The translations under genes were made by a program, and so were the position numbers. The notes under the pieces are model-generated. The model worked only from the letters and a program-made list of their open reading frames with translations. It was not told where the DNA came from and did not search any database. From Agromyces archimandritae (GTDB lineage Bacteria > Actinomycetota > Actinomycetes > Actinomycetales > Microbacteriaceae), in assembly GCF_018024495.1 (NCBI RefSeq), contig NZ_CP071696.1:1302001-1366000 (forward strand): 64,000 bases of DNA, in the 5' to 3' direction. Shown here in pieces: positions 60,401 through 64,000 of this stretch (position 1 is the stretch's first letter; each line of letters starts with the position of its first letter).

Positions 60401-60598
60401 CGTCGAGACCTCGTCGTTGACGATGTCGGGCGAGGCTCCCGGGTAGCTCGACACGATCGACAGCTGCGGGAACTCGACCGAGGGTGCGAGCTCCTGTTTC
60501 AGCCCGGTGAGCGCGAGCCCGCCGAAGACTGCGACGACGATCGTGATGAGCGCGATGAGCGCCCGGTTCTTCATGCTGAGCTTCGCGAGCAGCGACAT
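57437..60598 (-). CDS. RND-family efflux permease
   Basis: This 1053-residue transporter is of the AcrB/SwrC type as found in Gram-positive bacteria. It begins MSLLAKLSMKNRALIALITIVVAVFGG and has two large extracytoplasmic domains and about 12 membrane segments. The proton-relay helix reads GRVVDDSIVVIENIKRHL with adjacent Asp residues. No membrane-fusion partner or outer channel lies beside it, as expected in a one-membrane cell. Low-complexity Ala/Pro tracts in the loops are encoded by GCATCC/GGATGC motifs (for example 59776-59870). The ATG at 60598 is preferred; upstream frame is unsupported. Substrates may be drugs, lipids or surfactants. Confidence 0.92.
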   Translation of the reverse strand: MSLLAKLSMKNRALIALITIVVAVFGGLALTGLKQELAPSVEFPQLSIVSSYPGASPDIVNDEVSTPIETAIQGVTGLESTTTTSSTGSSIVSATFTYGTDLAFAEQKLLSAVNRIQQNLPDDVDPQVLALSLDDIPIIQLAVAGSEDESALSDELKRTTVGALEDIDGVREAALVGDLGQRVVITPDDAELAARGLTAQAIRDALQQNGVLIPAGEITEDDRTLAVQIGDKLGSVDDIAGLPLPGATADAGSGAPVDPANPAVPTEAAEAPASTHIGDVADVELDDNPRTSISRVNGEAALAISITKLPAANTVEVSHAVQELLPELQAGLDSTNPGAEFTIVFDQAPYIEQSIEALATEGLLGLAFAVLVILVFLLSVRATIVTAISIPTSLLITFIGLQFAEYTLNILTLGALTISIGRVVDDSIVVIENIKRHLVEGVDKAATIVRAVREVAAAITAATVTTVAVFLPLAFVEGITGELFRPFALTVTLALAASLLVSLTIVPVLAYWFLKPAKVPAADAGAASFAAETDTEGGPDELEHPSRLQRGYLPVIRWTLKHGVVTIVVAVLVLGGTVALAPFMKTNFLGSSGQNTFQVTQTLPVGTSLDALDDASTAVEAEIRDTDGVETVQTSIGGGGIMALFGGGGNRIDYSVTTDEGADQDALQAGLRGRLDDIDDAGEIVLAASSGFGTSNDVEIEISASNQADLEDAANAVLDEVRGLDSVEQATTNLSESRPYLGIVVDRDAAAAVGLSEVALGTIVSQAMQPQQAGSVVIDETTLTVYVAGSEPPPVTVDEVRALQVPTPAGPMRLDELADVEETDGPATITTQQGLRSATVTATPGVDDLGTATAEIQSAVDAAALPAGTSASLGGVAADQSDAFSQLGLALLAAILIVYIVMVATFKSLLQPVLLLVSVPFAATGAILLQIATGIPLGVASLVGVLMLIGIVVTNAIVLVDLVNQYRTRGMTVHDAVVHGTSRRLRPILMTALATIFALLPMALGITGHGGFISQPLALVVIGGLVSSTVLTLIVLPVLYALVEAARERRRTR

Positions 60599-60731
60599 TC
60601 CTCGATTCTTGCAGCGTCGGCCGGTCGGCGATACGGGCATGCCGGAGTGGATGCCCGTGCGCGCCGAAATGCTGGACGGCACACCCCTGCACCGATACCG
60701 TGACGAAGGAACCGCTGGGGAAGGAGCGGCA

Positions 60732-62510
60732 ATGCCGACGACGAAGGTGCACGGAATCCGGGGGCGGATGAGGATGCTCGCCGCCGCCGCCGGTGCGGTC
60801 ACCGCCCTGACGGGCGCCGGGCTGGTCTTCGGGGCGGCTCCCGCTTCGGCGGAGCCTGTGGATATCGGGGGCCTGATCGACGCGTTCGAGAATCCCGACG
60901 GGCCGACCGAGGTCGAGCTCGCAGAGGATATGGGCGAGATCGCCATGCAGCTCACCCTCGTCGACGGCAAGGAGCTCACGCTCGACCTCAGCGGTCACGC
61001 ACTGACGGCCGGCACCATCGCCGTCGGAGCCGGCTCGACCTTGACCGTCCTCGACGCGGCCGGCGGAACCGGCACGCTCATCGCCGATGCTTCGTCGGCG
61101 TTCGCGGGGAGTGCCGGTATCGACACCTCGGAGGGGGCCCTCGTCCTGCAGTCGGGCACGATCTTCGCGACCGGCTCCGAGGGCGGCGCGGCCATCGGCG
61201 GCGGGGTCGGCGGCAGCGGCGGAAGCTTCACCATGAACGGCGGCAACGTCATGGCGAACGCCGACGGCGGCGGTGCAGCCATCGGCGGCGGCGCAGCCGG
61301 CGACAGCGGAACCGTCATCGTGAACGGCGGCACCCTCACCGCGACCGCCGACGGCGGCGGCGGCGCCGGCATCGGCGGCGGCGCGGGCGGCGCGGGCGAC
61401 GAGATCGTCTTCGGCGGCGGCACCACGACGCCGCGCGCCATGCACCCGGAAGTCTCGGCGATCGGCCCCGGACTCGGGCTGCATGAGGACGGCGCGGCCT
61501 TCGGCTTCATCGGCTTCGGCGCCGGCGCCACGATCGTCTTCCCGGCCGACGGCGGCGACCAGCTCATGCCGGCCGACCGCTGGGTGCCGATCTCGTCGAC
61601 CATCACGATGGATGCCGTGTGCACCGTCGCCGGCGAGCTCGAGCTCAGGGAGACCGGCCTGATCTCCGGCGCCGGAACCCTCCTTCGCTCCGGCACCGGC
61701 ACCGTCGACAACGGGGGCACGATCACCCTGCCGACGGCGAACATCCAGCCGTCCGACCGGAGCTTCGTTTCCGGCCGGAACTTCGCCTTCGACTACGTCG
61801 ATGTCGACCCGGTCGGATCCGAGCACGTCTACGCAACCACCTTCGCGGAGGGCGCACGCACGCTGCCGCCGGGCGTGTGGAACACCGCCGAAGACGGTTC
61901 GGGGCAAACGGTGGATGCCGAAACCGACCTCACCGGCTTCGGCGAACGCACCCCGCTCTACCAGCAGTCCGCCGGCACCCTCGAAGTCACCGCCTCGGCC
62001 ACACGCGTCGACCAGGGCGGCAGCGTCGACCTCACCGCTCACGCCTGGACCGCCGGAGGCCGCGACCTCGGCGACGTCACCGCCGACACCGTCTTCACCA
62101 GTTCCGTGCCCACCGACATCGTCGACGGCAACCGCGTCGCCTTCCCGACGGCATCCCCGCACACCATCACCGCGACGTACCCCGGCGCCGCCGGCACGCT
62201 CACCGCAGACGTCGTCATCGAGGTCGTCGCTCCCCCGGTCCGACGCCCGGCCCGACCCCGCCGCCCGGCCCCGCCGGCGGCCACGCCCTCCCGGCGACCG
62301 GCACCGACCCGGCGGGCAGCGTCATCCCGGCCCTCGCCCTCCTCGCGGCCGGCGCCCTCGCGCTCGCGCTCGCGCGGGTCCGTCTCCGCCGCCCCCGCAC
62401 CCGCTGAGCGCCTCGAAAACGCTTGCGGGGGTCGAATCCCGCCACCATCGCGCTCGAAACCGCATCCCGGTGGCAGGAAACGACCCCGCGAAGACTGGCA
62501 CGCCCGCTGA
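60732..62510 (+). CDS. Secreted surface protein, frameshifted before its LPATG anchor
   Basis: It starts at the ATG at 60732 after AAGGAG, with a signal peptide ending AAPASA (about residue 40). The body has Gly-rich repeats (GGAAIGGGVGGSGGSFTMNGGNVMANADGGGA) that look like a beta-helix, and a later Ig-like part (TLEVTASATRVDQGGSVDLTAHAWT). In the frame as read, the last 90 or so residues are Arg/Pro-rich and meaningless. In the +2 frame from 62237 the bases encode a Gly/Pro linker, LPATGTDPAGS, a hydrophobic helix and RVRLRRPRTR, ending at 62407: a textbook sortase anchor. One missing C in the tract at 62232-62236 explains it. The intact gene would be 60732-62407. Confidence 0.85.
   Translation: MPTTKVHGIRGRMRMLAAAAGAVTALTGAGLVFGAAPASAEPVDIGGLIDAFENPDGPTEVELAEDMGEIAMQLTLVDGKELTLDLSGHALTAGTIAVGAGSTLTVLDAAGGTGTLIADASSAFAGSAGIDTSEGALVLQSGTIFATGSEGGAAIGGGVGGSGGSFTMNGGNVMANADGGGAAIGGGAAGDSGTVIVNGGTLTATADGGGGAGIGGGAGGAGDEIVFGGGTTTPRAMHPEVSAIGPGLGLHEDGAAFGFIGFGAGATIVFPADGGDQLMPADRWVPISSTITMDAVCTVAGELELRETGLISGAGTLLRSGTGTVDNGGTITLPTANIQPSDRSFVSGRNFAFDYVDVDPVGSEHVYATTFAEGARTLPPGVWNTAEDGSGQTVDAETDLTGFGERTPLYQQSAGTLEVTASATRVDQGGSVDLTAHAWTAGGRDLGDVTADTVFTSSVPTDIVDGNRVAFPTASPHTITATYPGAAGTLTADVVIEVVAPPVRRPARPRRPAPPAATPSRRPAPTRRAASSRPSPSSRPAPSRSRSRGSVSAAPAPAERLENACGGRIPPPSRSKPHPGGRKRPREDWHAR
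62422..62493. repeat. Palindromic intergenic element family B, copy 4
   Basis: The outer arms are CTTGCGGGGGTCG and CGACCCCGCGAAG and the inner arms ATCCCGCCACC and GGTGGCAGGAAA. It lies 15 bp after the intended stop of the surface protein, so it may act as its terminator. The region 62511-62785 shows no gene. Confidence 0.85.
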
Positions 62511-62785
62511 TCGCTGCACCCGCAAATGCGGCCCAGGTCGCGCGGGCCGTACCCGTCCGCACGATCACGCGCCCTGATCGGCGTAATGCGCGTGACGCAC
62601 ACCCGCGATCGCACGGTGTCGGGCACGCTGACGCACGCCCGAGCCCCGGCACGGCGCGGGCCGGAGCGCCCCCACGCCCCGGCCCCGCCGGTCGATCCGC
62701 TCCCCGGCGGACGCCACCAGCGTCACCCGTCCGGGTGGCGTCCGAGTGAACGCATCGCGGCAACCGGGTGAACACTGCCGCGCGC

Positions 62786-64000
62786 CTACACGAGCGCGGC
62801 GAAGCCGGGCTCGACGGCGCCGACGTCGCCGAGCGATGCCCAGGCGAGCTCCAGCAGCCGCACGGCCTCGCGGGTCTCGTCCTCGGACTGGCAGATCGGC
62901 ATCCGCAGGTGCCGTTCGAAGGCGCCGTCGACGCCGAAGCGTGGCCCGGCGGCGATGAGGAGTCCCCGGGCGCGGGCGGCGAGGGCGAGCTGCGAGCTGA
63001 CCGGGGCGCCGAGGTGCACCCAGGTCGCGATGCCGCCGTCGACGTGCGGCACGCGCCAGCTCGGGAACGATGCCGCGAGCAGCTCCTCGACGAGCGCGCG
63101 ACCTGCGGCGAGCCGGGTGCGGCGGAGGGCGACGGCGTCGTCGTGCCGTTCGAGCAGCTGTACGGCGAGGAGTTGTTCGAAGACGGGGGTGCCGAGGTCG
63201 CCGGGCGAGCGGGCCGCGACGAGGCGGGCGATGAGGGCGGGGTCGGCGCGGATCCATCCGATGCGCACGCCGCCCCAGGCGAGTTTGCCGAGCGAGCCGA
63301 CGAGCACGGCGGGCCCGAAAGCGGCCAGCGGCGGGTACGGCCCGCCGGGGCGGTCGATGTCGAGTTCGGCGGTGGTCTCGTCGGCGATGAGCACGGTGCC
63401 CTGCCGGGCGGCGGCGTCGACGAGGCGTTCGCGGGCGGATGCCGTGAGCGATCGCCCCGTGGGGTTCTGGAAGTCGGGCATGAGGTATCCGAGGGTCGGG
63501 TTCGTCGCACGGACGGCCTGCGCGAGCGCCTCCCCTTCGTCGGCCTCACCCGGCGCATCTCCCGGTGCCGCCCCGCCCGCCGCACCACCGGCCCCGCCGC
63601 CCGCGGCATCCACCGGCACGACGGGCACAGTCGCGAGCCTCGCCCCCGCCCCGCGCAGCGCCGTAGGCGTGCGGGTAGGTGGGCGCTTCGATGAGCGCCC
63701 GGTCGCCGCGGGTGAGCAGGGTGCGGGCGATGAGGGCGATGGCGTGCTGGGCGCCGATGGTGACCATGATCTGGTCGGGCACGGTGGGCAGCCCGCGGGC
63801 GGCGTAGCGTTCGGCGATGGCTTCGCGCAGGGCGGGCAGGCCGAGGAGTTCGAAGCCATGGGTGCCGAGGCTCGCGGGCAGTTCGTCGGCGGCGGCGCGG
63901 GCGCATTCGGCGATCCAGGGCAGGGCGGGCGGGGCGGCTTTGCCGAAGTCGATGACGGTGGATGCGTCGGGCCGGGCCGGGGCGGCGGGTGCGGCTACCG
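62786..64000 (-). CDS. MocR-type PLP aminotransferase domain protein, frameshifted and cut by the window end
   Basis: This is the aminotransferase part of a MocR-like regulator or a free class I/II aminotransferase. From the window end leftward it reads ALPWIAECARAAADELPASLG, HGFELLGLPALREAIAERY, VTIGAQHAIALIARTLL and ALIEAPTYPHAY. At about 63668 the frame breaks and resumes as ALRGAGARLATVPVVPVDAAGGG, then YLMPDFQNPTG, the PLP lysine in LVGSLGKLAWGGVRIGWI, and ends at 62786. Two bases missing, or one extra, would restore it. PDFQNPTG is typical of MocR proteins, whose GntR-type helix-turn-helix would lie beyond base 64000. Confidence 0.8.

Noticed and set aside
56850..62162. 1770-codon open frame on the minus strand
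   Set aside because: Shadow of the RND exporter and surface-protein genes; composition is Arg/His/Gly-rich throughout.

Overview
The window is about 70% GC, gene-dense, and looks like a chromosomal segment of a high-GC actinobacterium, most likely a member of the Microbacteriaceae. The grounds are G/C-ending codons, GTG/ATG starts with GGAGG-type ribosome sites, MocR, SorC and CsoR-type control, sortase-anchor surface proteins, and intergenic palindromes built on GTCTCGATACG/CGTATCGAGAC. The family placement is inference; no rRNA or other marker gene was seen.

Layout. 1-1.1 kb: membrane acyltransferase cut by the window edge. 1.2-2.9 kb: triple palindromic repeat and a DUF4143-type ATPase bounded by palindromes. 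2.9-8.1 kb: leftward phenylacetate operon (PaaZ, hydroxyacyl-CoA dehydrogenase, enoyl-CoA hydratase, thiolase) with a TetR-like operator upstream. 8.2-17.9 kb: small conserved protein, DEAD-box helicase with a long RD-repeat N-terminus, GNAT, lipoprotein, esterase, histidine kinase/response regulator, and a second acyltransferase that shares a 41-bp upstream element with the kinase operon. 18-25.2 kb: choice-of-anchor-A surface protein, IclR regulator divergent from hutH, M23 peptidase, HIT protein. 25.2-32.2 kb: sugar-acid island with UlaF-, UlaE- and UlaD-like enzymes, a phosphotriesterase-family lactonase, SorC regulator, MFS transporter and PfkB kinase. 32.3-37.8 kb: hutU-hutI, VOC protein, and an arginase-family protein that would fit the last hut step. 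37.9-46 kb: Ca2+-type P-type ATPase, second DUF4143 ATPase in a 71-bp direct-repeat cassette with a zapE fragment, lipoprotein, zapE, ORC-like AAA ATPase. 46-49.4 kb: CsoR-operator-driven CopB-type copper ATPase, then a decayed patch with an ISL3-like transposase remnant. 49.4-56 kb: hydroxyacyl-CoA dehydrogenase, hydrolase, and a branched-chain amino-acid-type ABC transporter with LivM and LivG fused. 56-64 kb: VOC, XRE regulator, YbaK-like deacylase, RND exporter, a frameshifted LPATG surface protein and a frameshifted MocR-type aminotransferase.

How the genes work together. Histidine degradation is split over 17 kb, but hutH and hutU carry the same 16-bp palindrome (GTCCGG[G/C]ATCCCGGAC) exactly 54 bp before their start codons, so the IclR protein beside hutH probably controls both. 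The sugar-acid island has four sites of the form TGNAC-N4-G[T/A]NCA in its two promoter regions, which look like SorC operators. Its enzymes resemble the late L-ascorbate pathway, but it has an MFS carrier and a soluble kinase in place of a PTS, and a phosphotriesterase-family lactonase in place of UlaG.

The window is also rich in repeats: several palindrome families, an overused GGATGC/GCATCC hexamer, and a 33-bp tandem unit that lies in frame inside at least two unrelated enzymes.
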